From the NCBI RefSeq assembly GCF_900141785.1, contig NZ_FQYP01000002.1, forward strand, positions 372,001 to 436,000: a stretch of DNA of 64,000 nt, in the 5' to 3' direction. This DNA comes from Aquimarina spongiae (GTDB lineage Bacteria > Bacteroidota > Bacteroidia > Flavobacteriales > Flavobacteriaceae). Numbering within the stretch: the first letter of the stretch is position 1; every line of letters begins with the position of its first letter. The position numbers and the translations under genes were made by a program. Positions 8,688 through 17,018 of the stretch are shown in pieces. The notes beneath the pieces are model-generated. The model did not search any database and was not told where the DNA came from. It saw only the letters and a program-made list of their open reading frames with translations.

Positions 8688-10109
8688 TTATTCTATTACT
8701 AATGTTTTACAATATCTTACTCCTTGCGGACAGTTTGGTGTCTCGGCAATAATACAAATCTCGTAAGTACCTGCTCCAAACTGATAGTACAGATAGTCAT
8801 CTTTTTCTTCGTTACTATCCACGATTTCTCTGTCAACTACTTCTCCATTAATCGTCCACTCATAAGAGGTGTCTTGCATTCTGTCAAAACTTGCATAGAA
8901 GTTATATCCTGGTGTGTCTCCTTCTTGCTCCATTTCGAAGAATAGCTCTGGACAGTCATAATCGATTTCGATCACTTTACAGAAAGAAACTCCTTCTGGA
9001 CAATCTTCGGTTTCTATTAACATACAAACTTCATATCTACCTGGTGCAAACTGGAAGTAAAATGGTTCATCGTGTCCTTGTGTTGTTCCTACAAAATCCT
9101 GATTTACCGACCAGCTTATTGGAGTTTCTTCGATACCATCAAAGTATCTCGGATAGAAGTAGTACGCAAGGTTATCACCATCTCTCTCTGCTTCAAAAGT
9201 TAATTCTGGACAGGTTTGCCCTACTCTAATCTCTTTACAGTATACCACTCCATCAGGACAATCCGGTGTTGTTACTTTTAAACATACTTCGTATACTCCA
9301 GGACCAAATTCCTGTACCAATACTCTAGACCCTTCTTGTTGATCTGTAGCGTTCTCTACTTGCTGATCGTTTACATACCAAAGAATCTCGCTCACCTCAT
9401 CTGTACCTTCGATCACTGCTTCAAAAACATAGGTTCCATCGGTACCTGGCTCCATTTCTTTTCTAAAGAATACTTCAGGACAAGCTAAATCAGATTCTTC
9501 AACTCTAATTTCTTTACAGTATGACGCTCCTTCTGGACATTCGTCAGTTTCTGTCTTAATACATACTTCGTACACTCCTGGCTCTTCAAAATCCCAGATT
9601 AAATAGTTACGCTCATTTGGTGACGAATCTTCTACCAACTCTCCATTGATGTACCATCCGTAATCCAAACGCTCTATTCCTTCAAAATCAGCGATGAATT
9701 TATAAGTAGATGGCTTTTCGTTGGTTCTGCTCTCAAAGAAAAGATCTGGGCATGGATCAGTTTCATCTCGTACTACATCTATTTCTTTACAAACTTGTAT
9801 CGGACAATCGTCACTTGCCACCTTCACACAAACCGTATGTTTACCTGATTCAAATCTATAATCTAAGATTTGACCAATAATATTGTCAATATTCCCTGTT
9901 GCTATTTCTTCGTCGTCTATTGTCCAAGTAAATCGAATGTCTTCTAACTCATCTAGCTGTGCAATAAATCTATATACTGCGCTACCAGGTTCGTTTTCGA
10001 TTTCCAGATTAATTTCTGGGCAGGTTTCAAATTCTTCATTTACCTCACAAGAAGTAAATGTTAACATCATAGCAAAAACTGTTATCAACCAAATACTAAT
10101 TTTTTTCAT
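8688..10109 (-). CDS. Repeat lipoprotein 2: five Cys-rich Ig/PKD-like units
   Basis: A 473-residue lipoprotein with lipidated Cys21 followed by EVNEEFE, an acidic surface-export-like signal. The whole mature chain is five tandem units opening at Cys30, Cys120, Cys210, Cys300 and Cys386, a nearly exact 90-residue period. Each unit has four cysteines: the opening CP, a GxYEVC strand, a CP(E/D)G turn and a YCKxI strand, for example 120/183/191/198, so two disulfides per unit are likely. Each also has a W.I.G.(V/E)V strand typical of PKD/Ig folds. No catalytic motif is visible. It has its own ECF-type promoter and its own terminator, so it is a single-gene unit. Confidence 0.85.
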   Translation of the reverse strand: MKKISIWLITVFAMMLTFTSCEVNEEFETCPEINLEIENEPGSAVYRFIAQLDELEDIRFTWTIDDEEIATGNIDNIIGQILDYRFESGKHTVCVKVASDDCPIQVCKEIDVVRDETDPCPDLFFESRTNEKPSTYKFIADFEGIERLDYGWYINGELVEDSSPNERNYLIWDFEEPGVYEVCIKTETDECPEGASYCKEIRVEESDLACPEVFFRKEMEPGTDGTYVFEAVIEGTDEVSEILWYVNDQQVENATDQQEGSRVLVQEFGPGVYEVCLKVTTPDCPDGVVYCKEIRVGQTCPELTFEAERDGDNLAYYFYPRYFDGIEETPISWSVNQDFVGTTQGHDEPFYFQFAPGRYEVCMLIETEDCPEGVSFCKVIEIDYDCPELFFEMEQEGDTPGYNFYASFDRMQDTSYEWTINGEVVDREIVDSNEEKDDYLYYQFGAGTYEICIIAETPNCPQGVRYCKTLVIE

Positions 10110-10166
10110 CGTAAATAATTTTAGGGTTACTTGTTTCGAATGGCTTTGCGACCGCTCTATAAGTGA

Positions 10167-10193
10167 AACGCCTGTTTAAAAAAACACCCTACC
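10167..10193 (-). promoter_or_regulatory. ECF-type promoter of repeat lipoprotein 2
   Basis: On the minus strand GGTAGGGTGT (10193-10184) is followed after exactly 12 nt by GCGTT (10171-10167). The start codon lies 58 nt downstream. Box sequence and spacing match the other three copies. Confidence 0.75.
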
Positions 10194-10265
10194 CCCTGTG
10201 AGGGTATTTTCCCTAAAAAAAATTAAAAACAAAGAATTAATATACTGAAAAACAATATTTTACAA

Positions 10266-10300
10266 CAAAAAAAAGAGACAGCAAATTTGCTGTCTCTTTT
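10266..10300 (-). terminator. Intrinsic terminator of repeat lipoprotein 3
   Basis: A perfect hairpin with arms AAGAGACAGCAAA and TTTGCTGTCTCTT (10273-10298) is followed on the minus strand by a T run. It lies about 40 nt after the stop of the 10338-11492 gene. Confidence 0.88.
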
Positions 10301-10337
10301 AAAATTTTGGCTTTATTAATTCTAAGATTACGGTAAT

Positions 10338-11492
10338 CTAAAGCGCTAAAAAGTCTACTTCAATACATTTCTCCAAAGTACCACAATCTTGTGATTCTCC
10401 TTTGTAACATACTTCATACTTACCAGGTTGAGTAAGATGATCATCTAAAATGATAAAATTACCTGTAGGAGAATTAGACGGCACTTGATTACCATCAATA
10501 GTCCAAACCACAGTACTTGGATCTACAAGAGGAACAAGAGGATTACGAGCAACAAATTCTCTATTTCCACTAGAAGCGTATATAATATTAAAAGCGTTAC
10601 AATCTACTGGTTGTGGCATAGGAATGACCACTTCTAAGCAAAATTCTGTGCCTTGAGCACACTCATTGGTTTCTGCTTTAATACATACTTTATATGTTCC
10701 AGGATTGTAAGAGCCTAAATCCAGCATATCATCTCTATCCTGACTTTGAAGATCTTCGGTCTCTACCAATTGACCATCTACAAACCACTCGTAAACGTCT
10801 AATTGATCAATCCCTGGAAAGCTTGCGAAAAGAAGGGTTCCCTCTTCTATAAAAGATAAATCCGGACAGTTATCTCCTCCTGTATTATCGTCTTCTATCA
10901 CTACAACTTTACAGAATTCGACACCTTGTGGACATTCTGGAGATTCGAACTTAATACATACATTATATTCACCTGGGTTGTATGTGCTCAAATCCAGTTT
11001 ATTATCTCTATCTTGATTTTGATTGCTTTCGGTTTCTACTACTTGTCCGTCTACAAACCACTCATAAACATCGATTTCATCAATACCTTCAAAACTGGCT
11101 GTAGCTACTCCTCCTTCTACAGTAAAAGCAAGTGAAGGACAGTCCTCATTTCCGACAGGTTCTTCAATTGTGATTTCTTTACAGAATTCTACGCCCTCCG
11201 GACAAGTTTCTGTTTCAGCTTTTATACATACGGTATACGTTCCAGGGTTATAGGAACTAAGATCGAGCTTATTATCTCTTTCGTTTTGAAGACTTTCGGT
11301 TTCCACCAATTGATCATCAACAAACCATTCGTATACGTCGAGGTCATTGATTCCATCAAAATCTGCAAACAGTTCTTTTCCATCCTGTGTAAAAGATAAT
11401 TGCAGACATTCATTTTCTTCAATATCTTCACAAGATGATACCAAAGCCAATAGCCCAAATAATAGGTAAATTACATTTTTAAGATTTTTCAT
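10338..11492 (-). CDS. Repeat lipoprotein 3: four Cys-rich Ig/PKD-like units
   Basis: A 384-residue lipoprotein with lipidated Cys21 followed by EDIEENE. I start at the ATG at 11492 because it begins the signal peptide MKNLKNVIYLLFGLLALVSS; an upstream in-frame TTG at 11534 adds 14 residues of no use. Units open at Cys29, Cys118, Cys209 and Cys298. The first three are very alike, sharing DVYEWFVD, DLxxYNPGxYxVCIK and a GxEFC turn; the fourth has diverged. The units belong to the same four-cysteine family as in the two neighbouring lipoproteins. The gene is divergent from the ECF sigma gene and has its own ECF-type promoter. Confidence 0.85.
   Translation of the reverse strand: MKNLKNVIYLLFGLLALVSSCEDIEENECLQLSFTQDGKELFADFDGINDLDVYEWFVDDQLVETESLQNERDNKLDLSSYNPGTYTVCIKAETETCPEGVEFCKEITIEEPVGNEDCPSLAFTVEGGVATASFEGIDEIDVYEWFVDGQVVETESNQNQDRDNKLDLSTYNPGEYNVCIKFESPECPQGVEFCKVVVIEDDNTGGDNCPDLSFIEEGTLLFASFPGIDQLDVYEWFVDGQLVETEDLQSQDRDDMLDLGSYNPGTYKVCIKAETNECAQGTEFCLEVVIPMPQPVDCNAFNIIYASSGNREFVARNPLVPLVDPSTVVWTIDGNQVPSNSPTGNFIILDDHLTQPGKYEVCYKGESQDCGTLEKCIEVDFLAL
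10623..11408 (-). repeat. Three near-identical ~270-bp coding repeats
   Basis: Codons for residues 29-290 of repeat lipoprotein 3 form three tandem units of about 90 codons. Shared stretches such as VYEWFVDGQ and YNPG(T/E)Y(K/N)VCIK show recent duplication or homogenisation. Unit copy number may vary between strains. Confidence 0.75.
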
Positions 11493-11564
11493 TTTAATTT
11501 TTAAATTAAGTTCTAGATTTATGCGAATGCTCAATTGAGATTTGAAATGTTATAACAAGAATAG

Positions 11565-11591
11565 AACGAGTGTGAAAAGGTATACCCTACC
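11565..11591 (-). promoter_or_regulatory. ECF-type promoter of repeat lipoprotein 3
   Basis: On the minus strand GGTAGGGTAT (11591-11582) is followed after exactly 12 nt by TCGTT (11569-11565), about 73 nt before the ATG at 11492. This is the only copy with T instead of G before CGTT. Confidence 0.72.
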
Positions 11592-11609
11592 CGTCTTTCT
11601 TTATATTTT

Positions 11610-11640
11610 TTTGATAGCTTAGAAAAAAAATCTAGATTTG
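11610..11640 (+). promoter_or_regulatory. Housekeeping-type promoter of the ECF sigma gene
   Basis: TTTG (11610-11613), 19 nt, then TAGATTTG (11633-11640) matches the Bacteroidota vegetative consensus TTTG-N19-TAnnTTTG. It ends 22 nt before the sigma factor ATG. The sigma gene therefore seems to be transcribed independently of its own regulon promoter. Confidence 0.75.
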
Positions 11641-11662
11641 ACCTCATCTATATCCACCCCAG

Positions 11663-12184
11663 ATGTCTGACAATAAAAATTCTACATGTAACGAAAAGGT
11701 ATTTGATAATTTCTTTAAAAGTCATTCCAAACTTTTAAGGAACTATCTGTATTATAAGTTTGGAGATCTTGATCAAGCAGAAGATATCGTACAGGATGCT
11801 TTTATTAAACTATGGAATAACTGTGCTAATGTATCGATAGACAAAGCCAAAAGTTATGTATACACCGTTGCAACCAATTTGGGAATTAGTATTACAAGAC
11901 ATCAAAAGGTAAAATTTAAATATCAGGATTATGTAACTCAGCGAAAATCAGATATTAATCACGAGTCTCCAGAGTTTATTGCTTTGGAAAAGGAGTACAT
12001 GGAAAAACTAAAAGCAGCTATTGCTTCATTACCCGAAAGACAACGTGAGGTATTTTTGTTGAGCAGGATCGATAAAAAAACCTATAAAGAAATTGCTGAA
12101 CTATCAGGAGTCTCTGTAAAGGCCATTGAAAAATTAATGCACAAAGCCCTGGGCACATTGCGAAAAACATTAGGAAATATATAA
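11663..12184 (+). CDS. ECF RNA polymerase sigma factor
   Basis: A 173-residue sigma-70 family factor with only regions 2 and 4. Region 2 contains LLRNYLYYKFGDLDQAEDIVQDAFIKLW (about 25-55). Region 4 contains LPERQREVFLLSRIDKKTYKEIAELSGVSVKAIEKLMHKAL (about 122-165), with the helix-turn-helix that reads the -35 box. It is followed by a FecR-type anti-sigma gene and an STN-domain TonB receptor, the classical iron/nutrient signalling trio. I infer that it recognises the GGTAGGGT-N15-CGTT promoters nearby. Confidence 0.93.
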   Translation: MSDNKNSTCNEKVFDNFFKSHSKLLRNYLYYKFGDLDQAEDIVQDAFIKLWNNCANVSIDKAKSYVYTVATNLGISITRHQKVKFKYQDYVTQRKSDINHESPEFIALEKEYMEKLKAAIASLPERQREVFLLSRIDKKTYKEIAELSGVSVKAIEKLMHKALGTLRKTLGNI

Positions 12185-12274
12185 AACACACAACAATACT
12201 GTTCAAATCAGGTTATGATGGTAGCAGTAATTCATAATAAAACAAGTAGTTAGATTATTTTTTTTCAAAATAGT

Positions 12275-12301
12275 GGTAGGGTAATTTAAAGTTAATGCGT
12301 T
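12275..12301 (+). promoter_or_regulatory. ECF-type promoter of the fecR-TonB receptor operon
   Basis: GGTAGGGTAA (12275-12284), 12 nt, then GCGTT (12297-12301), 21 nt before the fecR ATG. It matches the three lipoprotein promoters in boxes and spacing, which predicts co-expression of the receptor operon with the lipoproteins. Confidence 0.75.
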
Positions 12302-12322
12302 CATATTATATAGACAGAAGTT

Positions 12323-13237
12323 ATGTTTGAAGATAAAAAAGATGATTTTTTCTTAGCCAGATGGGTAAGCGGAGAGCTTTCTGAAGAGGAATTCAAGGCG
12401 TTTAAGAAGCATCCGGAATATCAGTATTATGCCAAAATAATGGCAGGTGCAGATGCTCTTGATCTTAAGACGTATAATGTTGAAAAAGAACTCATCGCTT
12501 TGAAGTCTAAACGAGAAAACACTACTAATAAAAAGAAAAAAGGTACAGTAATCAAACTGCTACCTTACGTGGCCGTGGCTGCATCTATAGCTATCATATT
12601 TGGGATATTTTTATTTGGACCTAAAGATGATTTTGCTACCCAATATGGCGAAACATTAACGGTGCAGTTACCTGATGGTTCTGAAATGATATTGAACGCA
12701 AAGTCTAAAGCTAGTTTTGATAAGGACAATTGGAAAAATACCCGCCTTGTTTCTTTGGAAGGAGAAGCCTTTTTTAAAGTAACCAAAGGAAGTAAATTTA
12801 CGGTATCCACAAAAAACGGAGAAGTTTCTGTATTAGGAACCCAATTCAATGTGCAGTCTCACAATGCTCTCTTTGAGGTGAATTGTTATGAGGGAAAAGT
12901 AAGCGTGGTGAATAAAAATTATACAGAAATACTTACCGCTGGTAAGGCATATAGAAACTATGGAAATACACCAGAAAACTGGACTTTTACCGGAGCAGAG
13001 CCTACATGGTTAACCAATACAAGCTCTTTTAGAAGTATTCCATTGAAATATGTTTTTAAAGAATTAGAAGAACAATACAACATACAAATCAACTCCTCTA
13101 ATATTGATCTAACTACCATTTATACAGGTACATTTCCTAATAATAATAAGGAAGTGGCGCTTAGAACAGTTTTTAGTACCTTAGGCATGGACTACACCAT
13201 ATCGGAAGATGGAAATACCGTGGTGCTAGAAAAATAA
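12323..13237 (+). CDS. FecR family anti-sigma factor
   Basis: A 304-residue single-pass inner membrane protein. The cytoplasmic part (1-80) starts DDFFLARWVSGELSEEEF and should bind the sigma factor. A membrane helix lies at about 84-101 (VAVAASIAIIFGIFLFG). The periplasmic FecR domain (about 105-200) includes LPDGSEMILNAKS and GEAFFKVTKGSKFTVST. The C-terminal DUF4974-type domain (about 232-304) contains FRSIPLKYVFKELEEQYN. It relays the state of the outer membrane receptor to the sigma factor. The receptor gene begins 4 nt after the stop, so the two are co-transcribed. Confidence 0.92.
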   Translation: MFEDKKDDFFLARWVSGELSEEEFKAFKKHPEYQYYAKIMAGADALDLKTYNVEKELIALKSKRENTTNKKKKGTVIKLLPYVAVAASIAIIFGIFLFGPKDDFATQYGETLTVQLPDGSEMILNAKSKASFDKDNWKNTRLVSLEGEAFFKVTKGSKFTVSTKNGEVSVLGTQFNVQSHNALFEVNCYEGKVSVVNKNYTEILTAGKAYRNYGNTPENWTFTGAEPTWLTNTSSFRSIPLKYVFKELEEQYNIQINSSNIDLTTIYTGTFPNNNKEVALRTVFSTLGMDYTISEDGNTVVLEK

Positions 13238-13241
13238 AAGC

Positions 13242-15794
13242 ATGATTAGATTTTTGTGTGTATGTATTTTTTTGTGGAATATCTCTGTTTTTTCTCAAGA
13301 AAGAACAACTATTGCTGCGTTAAAAAGCGCTCCCTTATCTGAAGCACTTACCATAATAGAAGAACACTATCAGGTAAAATTCTCTTTTATCGATAATTTG
13401 ATCGCCAACAAAGAGGTGTCTCTTGATATTACTTCTACCACTTCTTTGGATCATGTATTACAAGAAATCAGCAAACAATCCCAATTAAAATTTGAAAAGA
13501 CTGGAGCCAATTTTGTCACCATCAGATCCTATAGTAAAAAAGACAACCTTAGCATTTGTGGATATGTTTTTGACGAAGAACAAAAACCCTTAAAGAATAT
13601 TGGAGTTTTCTTCAAAGCGCTGCGAATCAATACGACCACTGACGAGAATGGTTATTTTGAACATCCCGGAATTCCGTTTAATTCTGTCACGCTTATCAGT
13701 GCACCCGGTTTTAGGCAAACGGTATTAAAAACAGCTTCTTTTATCGATGGAGATTGTATCCATATCTATTTGAGTCGAACTAAGGAAGAAGAACTAGAAG
13801 AAGTACTCATTCAAGAATATCTGGCCAAAGGAATCACTCAAAACAAAAAAGTGATCAATATCGATCTCAATAATGTAGAGGTACTCCCGGGTAGAACAGA
13901 ACCCGACATATTACAAACGGTACAACTTACTCCAGGAGTAAATAATCCCAACGAAACGGCTTCAGGTTTATTTGTAAGGGGAAGCACCCCTCACCAAAAC
14001 CTTATTCTTTGGAACGGGATAAAAACCTATAACCAAGGACATTTTTTTGGTATGCTATCTGCTTTCAATCCTTATGTTGCCAAGGAAGTAAATTTCTCAA
14101 AAAGTGGGGTGAGCGCAAAATATGGGGATCGAATTGCCGGTGTTATCGACATCAGTTCTGAAAACAAAGTAGCCGATCGGTTCTCTGGCGGTGCTGGGAT
14201 CAACATGATCAATGCCGATGCTATCATTACCACTCCAATCGTAAAAGACAAAGTATCTCTCCAAATTTCTGGAAGAAGGTCATATACCGATGTTTTAGAA
14301 ACCTTTACGTATAATCAGCTTTCGGATCGGGTGTTTCAGAATACTCAAATTGCAGAAACCACACCTTTGGATGAGGAAGACAATGATTTTTTCTATGCCG
14401 ATTACAATGCTAATCTTATCATTCAGCCTTCAGAAAATCAACATGTCGAGATCAATACCATTTATAATAAAAATGACCTTGATTTTAGAAGAAGTGATGG
14501 TGCAGAATCTCTAAGTGATGATTTGGTAACCGAAAATGAAGGATATAACATCCGTTGGAAAAGTCAGTATGGCGATCACCTATCCCTGGATGTGAACGGA
14601 TATTACACCAGATACCTGTTAAATTATCAATTTATTACCAGAGATCTTGGAGCTATCACAGAAATCGAAAGCAAGAAAAATAGTATTCGAGATTTTGGAG
14701 GGCAATTCAATTTGGATTATAAGTTTACAGAATATCAGAGTCTATCGGCAGGTTATCAATTTTCTAACAACGATATCCGATTTGCTTTTGTTACCTCTAC
14801 CTCTAGTTACGAACTAATTTTGGATGAAGATGATCGTTTTTTAAACACCCATTCTTTCTATTCTGAATATAAATACGAGGACCCTAAGAACATTTTTGTA
14901 TCTGCAGGGTTGCGTTTTAATCAATATGCAGAATTAGATGAATCATTTATTGAGCCCCGAGTGTTTGTGCAGAAACATTTAAGTAAACACTGGACCATCA
15001 ATACTAGCGCAGAGTACAGAAGTCAAGCCGCTAGTCAGATCCAGGAATCTGTGGTAAGCAATTTATCCTTAGAGAATCAAGTATGGACCTTGTCTAACAA
15101 TGATGAATTTCCTGTAGTAACCAGTTATCAGTTCACCCTTGGTTCTAGTTTTAGAAAAAACAGATGGTACATAGATGTGGATGGGTACTACAAACAAATT
15201 GACAACATCACCTCGCTAACTGCTGGTTTTATTAATCCAGTAGATAACACCTACCATAATGGAGAAAGCAGGGTATTTGGAATGGATGTTTTCATCAAAA
15301 AAAGGTTTAGAAACTACAAAACTTGGGTGAGTTATTCTTTTATAAATACGCGTAACCGATTTGATGATGTAAATAACAATGAGTTTTTCCCTGGCAATTG
15401 GAATATCGAGCACACCGTAAAATGGTCTCAATTTTATAAAATCAAAAACTTCCAATTTTCTTTAGGCTGGCTCTGGCATACGGGTAAAGCTTTTACCAAC
15501 ATATCAGGAGTTGATGACTCAGGAGATATTGTGGTTTTAGAGTTTGGAGAAATTAACAGTAATACCTTACCGGTATACCATAGGTTAGACTTTTCGGCTA
15601 TCTACGATTTTCAATTAAAAGCTAACTCTTCGGTAAAATACAGATTGGGATTATCTGTACTCAACCTCTATGACAGAGAGAATTTATTAAATAGAGAAAT
15701 CAGAACTACAAACTCGTTAAATAATCAGTTTATCAGTGCAGATGTAGTTTCTTTAGGTATTACTCCTAATCTTAGCTTTAGAGTCTTCTGGTAA
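13242..15794 (+). CDS. TonB-dependent outer membrane receptor with STN signalling domain
   Basis: An 850-residue receptor. After a signal peptide (1-18) comes an STN signalling domain (about 20-92, with APLSEALTIIEEHYQVKFS). A CarboxypepD_reg-like domain (about 103-180) and a plug (about 195-300, with LFVRGSTPHQNLILWNGI) follow, then a beta barrel ending in an aromatic residue (RVFW). The STN domain marks it as a transducer that reports ligand binding to the FecR protein encoded 4 nt upstream. No SusD gene is present, so this is not a standard glycan-utilisation pair. The ligand is unknown. Confidence 0.92.
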   Translation: MIRFLCVCIFLWNISVFSQERTTIAALKSAPLSEALTIIEEHYQVKFSFIDNLIANKEVSLDITSTTSLDHVLQEISKQSQLKFEKTGANFVTIRSYSKKDNLSICGYVFDEEQKPLKNIGVFFKALRINTTTDENGYFEHPGIPFNSVTLISAPGFRQTVLKTASFIDGDCIHIYLSRTKEEELEEVLIQEYLAKGITQNKKVINIDLNNVEVLPGRTEPDILQTVQLTPGVNNPNETASGLFVRGSTPHQNLILWNGIKTYNQGHFFGMLSAFNPYVAKEVNFSKSGVSAKYGDRIAGVIDISSENKVADRFSGGAGINMINADAIITTPIVKDKVSLQISGRRSYTDVLETFTYNQLSDRVFQNTQIAETTPLDEEDNDFFYADYNANLIIQPSENQHVEINTIYNKNDLDFRRSDGAESLSDDLVTENEGYNIRWKSQYGDHLSLDVNGYYTRYLLNYQFITRDLGAITEIESKKNSIRDFGGQFNLDYKFTEYQSLSAGYQFSNNDIRFAFVTSTSSYELILDEDDRFLNTHSFYSEYKYEDPKNIFVSAGLRFNQYAELDESFIEPRVFVQKHLSKHWTINTSAEYRSQAASQIQESVVSNLSLENQVWTLSNNDEFPVVTSYQFTLGSSFRKNRWYIDVDGYYKQIDNITSLTAGFINPVDNTYHNGESRVFGMDVFIKKRFRNYKTWVSYSFINTRNRFDDVNNNEFFPGNWNIEHTVKWSQFYKIKNFQFSLGWLWHTGKAFTNISGVDDSGDIVVLEFGEINSNTLPVYHRLDFSAIYDFQLKANSSVKYRLGLSVLNLYDRENLLNREIRTTNSLNNQFISADVVSLGITPNLSFRVFW

Positions 15795-15860
15795 TTAACA
15801 CATTTCAATTTTATAATTACAGAATTTCTTGTACATTACTCACTCACAAATCACAATACA

Positions 15861-16967
15861 ATGAAACGTTTCGCATTTATTGCATGCCTTACACTCTCTT
15901 TGGTTGGGTACGCACAAGAAATACATCCAGATTACACCATAACAGATCAAGTATCCTATGAGTGTACTCCGGTAATAAGTCAAGGAAAAACGGGTACTTG
16001 CTGGAGTTTTTCTACCACTTCCTTTATTGAATCTGAAGTAGCTCGATTAGGCAAAGGGATGCACAATCTTTCAGAACTCTATCAAGTACGAAATACCTAT
16101 CTGGATAAAGCCAGAAACTATATCTTACGACAGGGTAAGGCACAATTTAGTCAAGGAGCGTTGGCACACGATGTCATGAATTCTATTCAGAAATATGGGA
16201 TAGTACCTAATCCAACCTATACAGGATTTACCGCTGCTGAAGCGGATCGTCACGATCACAGCGAATTAATTCAGCTACTTACCAATATGGTTGATAATGC
16301 GGTAGAAAATCAAATTTTATCAGATAAATGGTGGAAAAGTTATGAAGCTATGTTGGATATCTACCTGGGAGAAAAGCCAACATCTTTCACTTATAATAAC
16401 AAGACATATACTCCTCAGGAATTTGCCAAGGAACTAGGCATTGACACCAAGAACTATATCACCCTTACTTCTTTTACGCATCACCCATTGTATAGCAGTT
16501 TTATATTGGAAATCCCTGATAATTTTTCAAACGGGGTATATTACAACATTCCACTAGATGAATTACAACAGGTAGTAGATCATGCCCTAAAAGAAGGATA
16601 CACCGTGGCTTGGGATGGAGATGTAAGCGAAGTAGGATTTTCTCAAAAAAGTGGATTAGCCATTTTGAGTAAGGAAGAGGAAAAGAAAGATGCTTTTAAA
16701 AAATATATCAAAGAAGAGGTTGTAACTCCTGAGTCTCGCCAAAAAGAATTCGAAAACTACAATACTACAGATGATCATCTGATGCATATTGTAGGAAAGG
16801 GAGTCGATAAAAAAGGTAAAGTCTATTATAAGATCAAAAACTCTTGGGGGCAGCAAGGTGTTCATAATGGATATCTCTACATGTCTGAAGCCTATTTTAG
16901 AATGAAAACAGTAGGCATTCTATTGCATAAAGACGGTATGCCCAAACAAGTAAAAGAAAAAGTATAA
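15861..16967 (+). CDS. Secreted C1-family cysteine peptidase (bleomycin hydrolase/PepC-like)
   Basis: A 368-residue papain-fold peptidase with a cleavable signal peptide (MKRFAFIACLTLSLVGYAQ). The active site is complete: Gln41 oxyanion residue and Cys47 in QGKTGTCWSFS, His306 in DHLMHIVG and Asn327 in KIKNSWG. The layout follows the C1B aminopeptidase C group. It lies 66 nt after the TonB receptor on the same strand with no terminator seen between them, and a strong terminator follows, so read-through expression with the receptor is possible. No ECF-type promoter was found directly upstream. Confidence 0.9.
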   Translation: MKRFAFIACLTLSLVGYAQEIHPDYTITDQVSYECTPVISQGKTGTCWSFSTTSFIESEVARLGKGMHNLSELYQVRNTYLDKARNYILRQGKAQFSQGALAHDVMNSIQKYGIVPNPTYTGFTAAEADRHDHSELIQLLTNMVDNAVENQILSDKWWKSYEAMLDIYLGEKPTSFTYNNKTYTPQEFAKELGIDTKNYITLTSFTHHPLYSSFILEIPDNFSNGVYYNIPLDELQQVVDHALKEGYTVAWDGDVSEVGFSQKSGLAILSKEEEKKDAFKKYIKEEVVTPESRQKEFENYNTTDDHLMHIVGKGVDKKGKVYYKIKNSWGQQGVHNGYLYMSEAYFRMKTVGILLHKDGMPKQVKEKV

Positions 16968-16971
16968 CAAC

Positions 16972-17003
16972 AAAAAAAGGCTGTCGTAGGACAGCCTTTT
17001 TTT
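16972..17003. terminator. Bidirectional intrinsic terminator
   Basis: AGGCTGTC and GACAGCCT form an 8-bp stem with A and T runs on the two sides, between the convergent C1 peptidase and ndk genes. Confidence 0.9.
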
Positions 17004-17018
17004 ATTCTAGTATATCGT

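Noticed and set aside
7003..15794. Reading the locus as a glycan-utilisation (SusC/SusD) cluster
   Set aside because: No SusD homologue, glycoside hydrolase or sulfatase is present; the lipoproteins are disulfide repeat proteins.
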